Of a stretch of DNA of 64,000 bases, positions 23,713-34,503 are shown in pieces (the first letter of the stretch is position 1; every line of letters starts with the position of its first letter). Under the pieces are notes generated by a model that searched no databases, had not been told where the DNA came from, and worked only from the letters and a program-made list of their open reading frames with translations. The translations under genes were made by a program, and so were the position numbers. Origin of the DNA: Piliocolobus tephrosceles (lineage: Eukaryota; Chordata; Mammalia; Primates; Cercopithecidae); NCBI RefSeq assembly GCF_002776525.5, contig NC_045435.1, forward strand, positions 121,785,071-121,849,070. The letters are read 5' to 3'.

Positions 23713-24204
23713 TTTTGCCTATTTTTAATGGGATTGTTTAGTATCTTTTCAAGGAGTTTTGAAATCTTTTTACAAAAATATGTTGTGATGACTTGTCCTT
23801 TATAAAATTTATGCATTGCAAATAGTTTATTCCAATATATAGGTTATCTGTATATTCTCTTAAGAATGTCTTTTGAAGAGCAGAAGTTTTTCACTGTTGA
23901 GAAAATCTGAATTATTAATTTATTCCTTGTATGGATATTTTTGGTATAATATGTAAGAAATATTTGCCTAGCACAATATCACGTAGATTTTCTCTTACTA
24001 TTATTTCTGAAAATATTATAGTTTTGATTTTAAATGTTGGCCTATGATTTATTTTGAGAAAATATTTGTATAAAGTGCAAGATATGAATTAAAGTTTACA
24101 TTTTACATGTGAATATCCAATTATCTCACCACCATATTTTGGAAAGACTGTCATTTTTCCATGTAATTTCCTATTCTTCTTTGTTGAAATCAATTGTCCA
24201 TATA

Positions 24205-24882
24205 TGCCATAGACTGAAGGTTTATTTCCTACCAAAATTTATATGTTGAAACTTAATTCCCAATGCGATGGTATTAAAAGGTGGTGCCTTTGGGAGATTG
24301 ACTAGGTCATAAGGACAGAGCCCTCAAAAATGGGGTTAATTAACTTACAAAGACACCCTAGAGTGAGTGGTCCATTGTCTACTTCTGCCATGTGAGGATG
24401 CTGCAAGAAGACAGTTGTATAGGAACCAGGAAGCTGGCCCGCCAGACAACAGTCTTTTTTTTTTTTTTTTTTTTTTTTGAGACAGAGTCTCGCTCTGTCA
24501 TCCAGGCTATAGTGCAGTGACATGATCTCGGCTCACTACCTCTGCTTCCCAAGTTCAAGCAATTCTCCTGCCTCATCCTCCTGAGTACCTGGGAGTACAG
24601 GCGCCCTCCACCATACCTGGCTAATTTTTGTATTTTTAGCAGAGACAGAGGTTCACCATGTTAGCCAGGGTGGTCTCGATCTGCTGACCTCATGATCCAC
24701 CAGCATTGGCCTCCCAAAGTGCTGGGATTACAGGCATGAGCCACTGCACTCAGCCACAACAGAGTCTTAATTATGGTTTTACCAGTCTCCAAAACTGTTT
24801 TTTTACTCCAAAAATAAATTTCTGTAGCATATAAGCTGCTCAGTTCATGGTAGTTTGTCATAGCAACTCAAATTGATGAAGA
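24205..24882 (+). repeat. MaLR LTR (MSTD/MLT1 type), split by an Alu
   Basis: Starts TGCCATAGACTGAAGG and contains AATTCCCAATGCGATGG and TCTGCCATGTGAGGATGC. After the Alu it resumes with CAGTCTCCAAAACTGT and AAAATAAATTTCTGTAGC and ends near TGATGAAGATA. It lies within the old minus-strand L1. Confidence 0.8.
24455..24755 (-). mobile_element. Alu inserted in the MaLR LTR
   Basis: An antisense Alu with a T24 tail, ending CACTGCACTCAGCC. The flanks ACAACAGTC (24446-24454) and ACAACAGAGTC (24756-24766) are a near-perfect TSD. Confidence 0.95.
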
Positions 24883-25070
24883 TAATATATATTTGAGTCT
24901 ATTCTAGATTCCACTCTGTTCCATTGATGTATTTATCTAACTTGATGCCAATACTACACAGTTTTGATTACTGTAGCTTTATAATTCTCAAAATAAACTA
25001 GTGTTAGTTCTCCAATTTTGTTATCTTTTTAAAGCAAATATCAGAAGCCTCTGGCTTCATTCGCACCTGT

Positions 25071-26684
25071 TTTGTTTGTTTGTTTTTAAATATATAAAAC
25101 CACTATTTTTTTTGGATTGATATGCCTCTTAATCACTTAACCTTGATCCCATTTCTAGGTTTCTGCTTGTTTCTTTGAACAAATGATGAGTCTGTTTTCC
25201 TTAATCACTAACATTATTAAATACACATATTCCTGTTTAATCCATTTTATGTCAAGTTTTTGGTAATAACGCCTAGTGAATTTCTGGTCTCCGTTTTTTT
25301 TTGCTTTGTTCTGTTTAGTTTCATTTTTACAGGGCCTAATTCTGGTCTTAAAAGGAAATTCAAAAAATCTAACCCAACATAAAGCCAAGAGAAGTACTCT
25401 TTAAATACTTACAATGTTAATTGAACCTATTTTTAAATTAATTATCTCTGGAATAATCTTCCTTTACTCATATGAACTATTATCAACCAGAAAGTGAAGG
25501 TAAATTTACATCAATACTTACTGCTTTGTGGCTTGCCAGCATTTATCAGACTGATTCAGCAAACTACACAGGTGTTCTTTTTCTCAGCACTGTTTAGCTT
25601 TTGTTCTGAAAATAGGTGATTGACTAACATTTCTAGATAGAAAATATTGATTTTTTTTTTCTGTCACCCTGGTGAGCTAGTGGTGGGACTCAACAAAAAT
25701 AAGTCCTAAAGAATAAGAAGTGTGAGAGAATGCTAGATGGAAGACCCAGAGAAATATTAAAGTAAATAAGAAGCCATCTATTTGGACAAAGGAAATCTAA
25801 CTGTATATAAAACATCATTATTTATGATGAATAGAGGTATTGAAATCCAAGTCATACAAGAATTTAAGGCCAGGAATGAATGTAAGAGTGGAAGGAATGA
25901 GTGGAAGTCACAGTGGTTGAAGGTTAATCTGTGGGAAGTTATAGGCCTATAATCAAAGTTTTATGATGGGCATCAATATAATTGCTTTGAAGATAAGTGC
26001 TTCTCTGATCTAAACTCATGGATATATGTAAGAAATGTGTAAGACCGATTGAAGTTATTTATTTAAATAAGTTAAGATTACTAGTTTTAATTCTCCTAAC
26101 AGTACTAATAGTTTAGGTTTTATATTTTGTATTTTGGTGTTAGGGTTTTTTGCTCTGTATTTTGATTGATGAAAATCATACTGTGAAACTTCTGCTTCTC
26201 ATCAAGTATATATATACATACACACACACATGCATGCATACACACACATATACACATTAGTATATAATATATATTACATATACATGTACATAATATATAC
26301 ATATATATGTATACACACACAATGGTTTTTAGGACACTAGATATTGGATATTAAAGGACTATAGACATTGGAAACAAAGAAGGTGAGTCCAATAATTGCC
26401 TCAGTTTACTCCTCAAGACATTTTATAGACTGTGTGCAGGAAGAAATAATCCAGTCAGGCTTGGTAGTCTCCCTGAGTTGAGAAGATATAGCTGGGGGCC
26501 CAGGAAATCCAAAATGGCTACAGTTCATGGAAAATGAGTACCAATAACTAGAGAGATGCCAGAGAACCTCAGAGATCTGCAAGATGCGCCCTCTAATATT
26601 CAGCTGAATATCAGTGCATGAGTTTAGGAAACTCATTAAAAGCAGTGAACTGGGGGGCAGGGAGGCAATCTAAAAGGCCTAGTG
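25071..26684. other. Unassigned DNA
   Basis: No gene recognised. It includes a TA/CA microsatellite listed separately. The short reading frames have no features. Confidence 0.4.
26205..26322. repeat. TA/CA microsatellite
   Basis: Alternating TATATA, CACACA and ACATAT blocks with several interruptions. Confidence 0.92.
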
Positions 26685-26689
26685 AGAAC

Positions 26690-27630
26690 AGCCTCGTGCT
26701 GATAAAATCTTTCAGCATTTGCTTGTTTATAAAGGATTTTCTTTCTCCTTCACTTATGAAGCTTAGTTTGGCTGGATATGAAATTCTAGGTTGAAAATTA
26801 TTTTCTTTAAGAATGTTGAATATTGGCCCCCACTCTCTTCTAGCTTGTAGGGTTTCTGCCGAGAGATCTGCTGTTAGTCTGATGGACTTCCCTTTGTGGG
26901 TAAGCCAACCTTTCTCTCTGGTTGCCATTAACAATTTTTCCTTCATTTCAACCTTGGTGAATCTGACAATTACGTGTCTTGGGGTTGTTCTTCTCGAGGA
27001 GTATCTTTGTGATGTTCTCTGTACTTCCTGAATTTGAATGTTGACCTGCCTTGATAGGTTGGAGAAGTTCTCCTGGATAATACCCTGAAGAATATTTTCC
27101 AACTTATTTCCATTCTCCCTGTCACTTTCAGGTATACCAATCAAATGTAAATTTGGTCTTTTCACATAGTCCCATATTTCTTGGAGGCTTTGTTCATTTC
27201 TTTTTACACTTTTTTCTCTAAACTTTTCTTCTCACTCTTTTTCATTAATTTGAACTTCAATCACTGATACCCTTTCTTCCACTTGATCAAATCAGCTACT
27301 GAAGCTTGTGCACGTGTCACATAGTTCTTGTGCCATGGTTTTCAGCTCCATCAGGTCACTTAAGGTCTTCTCTACACTGTTTATTCTAGTTAGCCATTTG
27401 TCTAATCTTTTTTGAAGGTCTTTAGCTTCCTTTTGATGGGTTCAAACATCCTCCTTTAGCTCGGAGAAGTTTGTTATTACTGACCATCTGAAGCCTACTT
27501 CTGTAAGCCCATCAAAATCATCCTCCATCGAGCTTTGTTCCATTTCTGGCAAGGAGCTTCAATACTTTGGATGAGACGAGTCACTCTGGCTTTTAGAATT
27601 TTTGGATTTTCTGCTCTGGTTTCTCCCCAT
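26690..27630 (-). pseudogene. L1 ORF1 remnant
   Basis: ORF1p is the RNA-binding trimeric chaperone of L1. The start codon lies at 27628-27630 (MGRNQSRKSKNS...), with stops after about 25 and 60 codons, so the coiled-coil part is broken. A long clean stretch from 27165 down to about 26690 keeps the RRM and C-terminal domain order: RPNLHLIGIPESD near its start, then QRYSSRRTTPRHVIVRFTK, then SAETLQARREWGPIFNIL and PRISYPAKLSFISEGE. The 3' end is lost where L1 homology stops. It is not expected to make a working ORF1p. Confidence 0.9.
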
Positions 27631-28668
27631 CTTGTGTGGTTTTATCTACCTTTGGTCTTTGATGTTGGTGACCTACAGAAGGGGTTTTAGTGTGGATGTC
27701 CTTTTTGTTGATGTTGATGCTATTCTTTTCTGTTTGTTAGTTTGCTTTCTAACAGTCAGGTCCCTCAGCTGCAGGTCTGTTGGAGTTGGCTGGAGGTCCG
27801 CTACAGACCCTGCTTGCCTGGGTATCACCAGCAGAGGCTGCAGAATAACAAATATTGCAGAACAGTAAATATTGCTACCTGATCCTTCCTCTGGGAGCTT
27901 AGTCCCAGAGGGGCACCACCTGTGTGAGGTGTCAGTCTGCCCCTACTGGGGGGTGCCTGCCAGTTAGGCTGCTTGGGGGTCAGGGACCCACTTGAGGAGG
28001 CAGTCTGTTCGTTCTCAGAGCTCAAACACCACGCTGGAAGAACCACTGCTCTCTTCAGAGCTGTCAGACAGGGATGTTTAAGTCTGCAGAAATTTCTGCT
28101 GCCTTTTGTTCAGCTATGCCCTGCCCCCAGAGGTGGAATCTACAGAGGCAATAGGCCTTGCTGAGCTGTGGTGGGCTCCACCCAGTTCTAGTTTCCCTGG
28201 CTGCTTTGTTTACCTACTCAAGTCTCAGCAATGGTGGATGCCCCTCCCCCAGCCAGGCTGCTGCCTCACAGTTTGATCTCAGACTGCTATGCTAGCAGTG
28301 AGCAAGGCTCCGTAGGTGTGGGAACTGCCAAGCTAGGTGCAAGATATAATCTCCTGGTGTGCCGTTTGCTAAGAGCATTAGAAAAGCACAGTATTTAAGC
28401 AGGAGTGTCCTGATTTTCCAAGTACAGTCTGTCACGGTTTCCGTTGGTTAGGAAAGAAAAATCCCCTGACCCCTTGCGTTTCCCTGGTGAAGTGATGCCC
28501 TGCCCTGTTTCAGATTGCCTTCTGTGGGCTGCACTCACTGCCCAACCATTCCCAATGACATGAAACAGGTACCTCAGTTGGAAATGCAGAAATCACTCAT
28601 CTTCTGCATCAATCACGCTGGGAGCTACAGACCAGAGCTGTTCCTCTTCAGCCATCTTGGAACAGAAT
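27631..28668 (-). promoter_or_regulatory. L1 5' UTR (internal promoter region)
   Basis: About 1 kb of GC-richer DNA with the L1 5' UTR landmarks AAACTGTGAGGCAGCAGCCT, GGTGGAGCCCACCACAGC and GACCTGCAGCTGAGGG (all on the minus strand). In primates this region drives sense L1 transcription and, in younger families, an antisense promoter, which here would fire toward higher coordinates. Whether this diverged copy is active cannot be told from sequence. Confidence 0.7.
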
Positions 28669-29350
28669 CGATCATTATAAAAATTTAACACCCATAAAGG
28701 ACTAAGAACACATCTACAACACAGAAGCACTACTGATTTGTTAAATACATGCATCAGAAATTGCTCTCAGGATTTTTATTAAAATATTATTTCCACGCAT
28801 TGTTTAATTTTATTATTGTTTCTTAGTTAAAACATGTCTAATGAATATATTTCTTTAAATACTGTAAAAGGAAAATAGATTATAATTATTTGACTTCTAA
28901 AAATGCACATCAAATGAGTATTGTTATTTTGGGACAACCAATGAGATAAATGATGAACTGAAAAATAGAAAAAAAATTTAGTTACCTACAAAATATTTGT
29001 CTCTAGACAGTAGACAGACCCTTAGAGGGAATGCTCAAAATACTTTACAAGTAATAAGGAAACTGGATTGTGTACAACAAAGATGGAAATATGAAGACCT
29101 GTGATGTTGAATTTCTTGCCTCTTATGCCTTCAGCAAGGTCTCTAGAATAGTTTTCGTATTAAGAATGAATTAATATATTGCAAACTTTCTAAATTTGTG
29201 TCAAACTAACTATGAATAACCATCCAATGAGCATTAGTGGGCAGAATGTAAATATCCATTATAGCAAATAATTCCCAGATACTTTAAATGTGGTTACCCC
29301 ACAGTTGGGGAAATCTCAATTTGTGCAACTATAAAAATTAGGTTCAGATA
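28669..29350. other. Unassigned AT-rich DNA
   Basis: No gene or repeat family recognised. Confidence 0.45.
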
Positions 29351-29769
29351 CTCCCTAAATTGATCTATGAATTCAGTGAAATTCCCAGCAAAATCCCACC
29401 TGACTTTTTACACAAAAAAAATGACAAGCTAGCCTTCAAATTCATATAGATATGCAAGGGAGCCAGAATAGCCAAAGCGATAAAATTAATTTGAAAATTT
29501 CACATTTCCTGATTTTACAATTTAGTACAAAGTTACAGTAATCAAAATAGGTATAATGATTGACTTATAGATAGATCAGTGGAACATAATTGAAAGTTCA
29601 GAAATAAAATCTTTACCTAATTCATTTTCAGTTTGGCTGCCAAGACAGTATTTCAATAGGAAAAGAATATCCTTTTCAACAAACGGTGCTGGGACACCTG
29701 GATATGTAAATACAAAAGATCAAAATTAAATCCCTACCTTACACTATACACAAAAATCAACTCAAAATT

Positions 29770-30531
29770 TGTTGTCACCTGACAAGCTTTTCCTGCCCAC
29801 ACAGATAAAACCAATTCACCAAAACCATGGTATTGCAGTAAAAGAGAGCTTAATTAATACGAAGCTAGCCACGTGGAAGACAGAGTTTATTACTCAAATC
29901 AGTCTCCCAAAGGCTAAGAGGTTGGCATTTTTCAAGGATACTTTGGTTGGTAGAGAACTAGGGAATGGCTGTTCCTGAATAGTTGGGAATGCAATCATAG
30001 AGACATGGAAAATAGTCCTTATACACTGAGTTTGCTTCTGAGTGAGGGACACGTAACCATTTGAGTCAGGAGTCATGACCAGATGGGGTCAGTTGATTAC
30101 CAGAATGCAAAAGTCTGAAAAACACCTCCAAATACCAATCTTAGATTTTTCCAATAGTAATGTTATCTGTAAGAGCAATTGAGGAAGTCACAAATCCTTT
30201 GACCTCTGGCTGCATGACTCCTGAGTAGTGAGAGATTATCGAAACTATGTTTACATTTTAGCAGAATTCATGGCCCCCCTATAATCCTAATCTCATGGCC
30301 TATCATTAACTTTACAGAGGTGGTTTTTGGTCCCTGAACAAGGAAATAGTTAGTTTTAGGGAAAGACTATAATCATCCTTACTTCAAAGTTAAACTATAA
30401 ACTTAATTTCTCTTATGTTCAGCTTGGCCTACACCCAGGAATGAGAGGACAGCAAGTCTGTGAGGATAGGAACAAGATGGAGTCAGCCATGCTAGACTTC
30501 TCTTACAGTAATCTTTGCAAAGGCAGTTTCA
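29770..30531 (-). repeat. Solo ERV LTR, 762 bases
   Basis: Starts TGTTGTCACCTGAC and ends CAGTTTCA, the inverted TG...CA ends of an LTR. On the minus strand an AATAAA signal (plus TTTATT at 29886-29891) gives the orientation. It interrupts the old L1 cleanly: L1 homology stops at 29769 and resumes after 30531. The TSD is degraded (AATT on the left, AATG on the right). I did not assign the family. Confidence 0.75.
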
Positions 30532-31444
30532 AATGTACTGAAGATCTAAGTGTAAGAGCTAAAACTATAAAACTTTTAGATAAATACATAGCTATAATTT
30601 GTTGTGGCCTTAAATTAGGCAATGTTTTCTTATATTTGACATCCAAAGCACAAATAACAAAAGAAAATTATATTTGACATCAAAGGCACAATAAAAGAAA
30701 AAGAAAATAATAATTGACTTCATAAAAGTTAACATTTATGCTTCAAGGAAGCCATCAGGCAATAAAAAGATAACCATCAGAATATTAGAAAATATTTGTA
30801 AATCAAATATATGGTAAAGATCTTAGATTCAGAATATATAAAGAACACTTACAACTCAATAGTAAAATGAATAACTCAATTTTAAATCAGGCAAAGAATT
30901 TGTGTAGACATTTATTCAAGGAAGATACTCAAATGACCAATAAGCGCATGAAAATGTATTCAATGTCACTAGTCACATGGGAAATGCAAATCGAAACTAT
31001 AATGAGAAACCACGCCCTATGCGCTAGCGTGGCTGAAAAAAAAAGAGTCAGAAATTTGGAACCCTCATACATTGATGATGGAAATGTAAAATGGTTCAGC
31101 TGCTTTGAAAAACAGTACAGAAATTCCTCAAAGATTAAACATACAGTTACTCTATGACCTATCCATTTCCACCCCTAGATAGACACATACAAAAAAAAAA
31201 GAAAAGAAAAGCATATGCTCACACAAAAATTTGGATAAGAATGTTTACAGCAACATTATTCCTAATATCTAAAAGTTGGAAACTGCCCAAATATCTTTCA
31301 TCTTAATTGAATAATTAAAATTTGGCATTTCTATACAATGCAATAATATTCAGCTATTTAAAGAATGATGTACTGATTCATGCTACAACATGAATGAACC
31401 TTGAAACCCTAATACTAGGTTAAAGAGGCCAGATACAAAAGATC

Positions 31445-31680
31445 ACATGCATGACCTCAAATTTAGATCTTAAATTATATATTAAGTGCTTTATAACTGT
31501 ATTTATATATTATTTTACACACTTTTATCACTAAAGACTTTCTAATTGGGTTATTCAAAATCTATTTATAAGTGTGACCATATGAAAGATATTTGGGTGG
31601 TTTCCACCTTTTGCATATGAAAAATGTTGCTTATGAACATTCTTATACAAGATTTTGTGTGGACATATAATTTTGTAATT
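31445..31680 (-). repeat. Antisense old L1 fragment within the plus-strand L1
   Basis: Contains antisense L1 3' motifs (GATATTTGGGTGGTTTCCAC, AAATGTTGCTTATGAACATT, GATTTTGTGTGGACATA) between two sense blocks of the host L1. Confidence 0.7.
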
Positions 31681-32143
31681 CTATTTATATGAAGTGTTCA
31701 GAATAGGTACATCTATAGACACAGAAAGTAGGTTGGTGGTTGCTAGGGGCTGAAGAGACAGGTGGTTGGGAGAAAATGGGAAGTGACTACTACTGAGTAT
31801 GGTGTTTCTTTTGGAACTGATGGGAATATGGTAAACCTAGATGGTAAAGGGTGCATAACTCTGATAATACTAAAAGTCATTGAATTGTATACTTTGAATG
31901 AGTTAATTGTATACTATATGAATTATATCTCAATAAAAGCTGTTTTTTGCAAAGCAGAAATATGAAGGCCAGTATTTGTTTTGTTTTTTTTTTATTTTTA
32001 GAGTTTGTTTTGTGTCATTTATTTTTCTCATAAAACTACAAACGTGCTTTTAAAATTTTGGTCATTCTTATAACTAGATTTTGTTTAACCCAATTACAAA
32101 ATCTTTAGTGACAAAGGTATACAAAAAAGTATAAATATACTTA
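31494..32143. repeat. Diverged inverted repeat, arms 31494-31579 and 32060-32143
   Basis: The left arm has CACTAAAGACTTTCTAATTG and the right arm reads CAATTACAAAATCTTTAGTG on the plus strand, its reverse complement with few changes. Arms are about 85 bases with a spacer of about 480 bases that contains the end of the old L1. Confidence 0.8.
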
Positions 32144-32315
32144 TGAACTACTTATGCAAATTAGTATATAATTTGAGAGCTAAAACAGATATTCAATTTA
32201 AGTTAAAATTTAATAAATACAAATGGAAAATAAACAGAATAAATACAACTCATTTATTTTAATATAAAATTATTTCTTACTTTTTAATTACTTGGAAATA
32301 TAAAAATATTTTTCA

Positions 32316-32597
32316 GCCAGGCGCGGTGGCTCAAGCCTGTAATCCCAGCACTTTGGGAGGCTGAGACAGGCGGATCACGAGGTCAGGAGATCAAGACCAT
32401 CCTGGCTAACCCGGTGAAACCCCTTCTCTACTAAAAAATACAAAAAACTAGCCAGGTGAGGTGGCGGGCGCCTGTAGTCCCAGCTACTTGGGAGGCTGAG
32501 GCAGGAGAATGGCGTAAACCCGGGAGATGGAGCTTGCAGTGAGCTGAGATCTGGCCACTGCACTCCAGCCCAGGTGACAGAGCGAGACTCCATCTCA
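32316..32597 (+). mobile_element. AluY of Old World monkey type
   Basis: A full dimer with little decay. It carries GGCTCAAGCC (32328-32337), CAAAAAACTAGCC (32441-32453), GGCGTAAACC (32511-32520) and GAGATCTGGCCACTG (32546-32560). The human AluY equivalents are CTCACGCC, CAAAAAATTAGCC, GGCGTGAACC and GATCGCGCCACTG. The left flank ATATTTTTCA and the right flank ATATTTTTTTCA near 32692-32703 are a probable TSD beyond the tail microsatellite. Confidence 0.93.
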
Positions 32598-32694
32598 AAA
32601 AATATATATATAGATATAGATAGATATAGATATAGATATAGATATAGATATAGATAGATATAGATATAGATAGATATATGTATGTATATATATA
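32598..32694 (+). repeat. (GATATA)n/(GATA)n microsatellite in the Alu tail
   Basis: TATATAGATATAGATAGATA-type repeats directly follow the Alu right arm inside its probable TSD, so the array grew from the A-tail. Confidence 0.95.
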
Positions 32695-32703
32695 TTTTTT
32701 TCA

Positions 32704-34117
32704 AAATCTAATACATTAAAGCCACTAAACATTTTCTGAATTGTCCTTCATGGAAAAGCATATATAAATAGCACTCCTCATTTTAGACAATATAGATTTT
32801 CTCTTTCACTGTTTCATATAGCAATTTCTTTTCTTAATTATTCTGCTCTCTTATTCTGCTTGATTTTTGGCAATATATTTGGAAAGACTGACAAAACTAG
32901 ATAAATATTTCTATCTATTACAGTTAGTGAAATGAAATGTACCAATACCTCAAACATTTAGAGAAGAGTCTTTGAAACTGCTGTTGAGCTCTGTGTATTT
33001 AAAATGTATAATTTATATATCTTTGCAAATAAACCTAGTTCTGTGTAAAATATTTTAAGTTTAAAATACCAATGTATTAAAATTTTCAATATATTATTAG
33101 ATATTTGTATTAGAATTATGAATATTATGAATTATGAATATATATTCAACACTATGCATGTATATAGGTCTTAAGTACAAATTTGTTATTTTATATCTAT
33201 TGCTTTTGTAGCATTTTCATTTTTTAAAGAAATAGAATACTTGTATATAATTTTTAGAGTAACAAAAATAAAACATTAACACTGATCACACATTGCAAAA
33301 TAAAAAAATATAAAAGTACTTAAATTACACTACATATTATAGTTCTAAAAAATGCTAAACTCGGAGTGATTCTAGCCTGGTTATTTTACCTTTTAAAAAT
33401 TACCATGATTAAGATGAATGACTTTTTCCCTTCTTATATTGTTCAATAACTAACTAATATAGCAGATCCCCAGATGTTTAATGAAAGACTCTTAATTTAC
33501 TTAGCAATTGTACATCAGCTTCTTGCTCCAGGACTGCTTATTTCTGAGTTGACTTCCTGAAAATAGCAATCACACAAGCAGAAAATTGTGTTGACTTTAT
33601 TCTTCTCTTTACTTTTGACCTGACAATTCTCTAACAATTACTTGACAAGTCCTGCTGATCATATTTCTTCTATTACATTGTCAATACTATCATAAGATTT
33701 TACTCTAACAATTTATACTGTGAAATATGACTGGTACATAGTCATGAAGCCCTGTTTTAATAGTGCAGATCTTTAGATTATGCTTCTAAATTAATGTGAG
33801 TCTTTCATTAAGAACTTTCCAGTGTGATGTTCACCTATTTTTGCAATTTTAATCCTAAAGTTCCCTCAGAAGAACCATATGTCCATATGTCCAACCAAAT
33901 TTAGCTGGTGATGTAGGTTTATATATACATACATCCATAAAACCTGCTCTACAAACTTCTTTCTCAAAGAAAATCTTTGTAAGAATAGTCTAAAATATTG
34001 GTCATTATCAATTAGCCATTTCTGCCTCGCATTGTGGTATGACTGTGCATATTTACAGTATAACTGGTTGTGCCAAGCCAAGCATGGCACAGGTGAAATA
34101 TAATTAATATAATTCAA
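32704..34117. other. Unassigned AT-rich DNA
   Basis: No gene or repeat family recognised. Very A/T-rich around 33000-33350. Confidence 0.45.
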
Positions 34118-34133
34118 AAGAATTAGGACTATT

Positions 34134-34487
34134 TATTTATTTATTTATTTATTTATTTATTTGAGATGGAATCTGGCTCTGTCACCCAGGCTGAAGTACA
34201 GTGGCACAATCTCAGCTCACTGCAACCTCCGCCTCCCAAGTTCAAGTGATCCTCCTGCCTCAGCTACTCAAGTAGCTGGGACTACAGGCATGCACCACCA
34301 CACACGGTTAATTTTTGTATTTTTAGTAGAGACAGGGTTTCGCCATATTGGTCAGGTTGGTCTTGAACTCCTGATCTCGTGTTCCAGCTGCCTCGGCCAA
34401 CCAAAGTGTTGGGATTACAGGCATGATATTATTCTTATTATTAACAAAGAGATATGGGCCAAGGATGTTCTAAAAATATGCCTGGCC
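34134..34487 (-). mobile_element. Alu with a 49-base foreign insert near its 5' end
   Basis: An antisense Alu with a (TTTA)n tail. The perfect 16-base TSD AAGAATTAGGACTATT (34118-34133 and 34488-34503) marks its limits. Alu homology runs to ATTACAGGCATGA (about 34427), is broken by about 49 bases of non-Alu DNA (34428-34477), then ends with ATGCCTGGCC at the TSD. The insert is therefore inside the element, about 10 bases from its 5' terminus, with some Alu bases replaced. Confidence 0.92.
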
Positions 34488-34503
34488 AAGAATTAGGACT
34501 ATT

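Larger units (their letters stand above)
21050..25070 (-). mobile_element. Old L1 (L1ME-like), fragmented by later insertions
   Basis: Antisense L1 3' sequence is visible at 21055-21131 (TTTATTGAGATAAAATTGAC), 21472-22260 (GGGATTCATCCTTGTTGCTA, GGACTATCACAAATAAAGCC), 22435-22540, 23716-24204 (TTTTGCCTATTTTTAATGGG) and 24883-25070 (TTTGATTACTGTAGCTTTAT). The pieces are mostly co-linear, but 22435-22540 overlaps in L1 position with about 24115-24200, so part may be duplicated or come from a second L1. It is the host for one Alu, one younger L1 and one MaLR LTR. Confidence 0.75.
26685..28668 (-). mobile_element. L1PA-like element: complete 5' UTR plus ORF1, no ORF2
   Basis: The minus strand starts near 28668 with the L1 5' end, including CCAAGATGGC (plus GCCATCTTGG, 28651-28660), the YY1-type site. 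It runs through about 1 kb of 5' UTR to the ORF1 start at 27630 and stops near 26685 in the ORF1 C-terminal part. There is no ORF2, 3' UTR or tail. Ordinary L1 truncation removes the 5' side, so keeping the 5' end while losing the 3' two-thirds points to later deletion or rearrangement. Confidence 0.9.
29351..31945 (+). mobile_element. Old L1 (L1M type), split by a solo LTR and an inverted L1 piece
   Basis: Sense ORF2 remnant at 29351-29769 (AATTGATCTATGAATTCAGT, GGTGCTGGGACACCTGGATA), resuming at 30532 (GCTAAAACTATAAAACTTTT) and running to about 31440. After an antisense insert, the 3' end is at 31681-31945 (GGTGGTTGCTAGGGGCTGAA, AATTATATCTCAATAAAAGC). All frames are broken. Confidence 0.85.

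Noticed and set aside
29770..30531. Naming this LTR as a specific ERV family
   Set aside because: The sequence feels familiar, but I could not tie it to one family with confidence, so only the LTR structure is reported.
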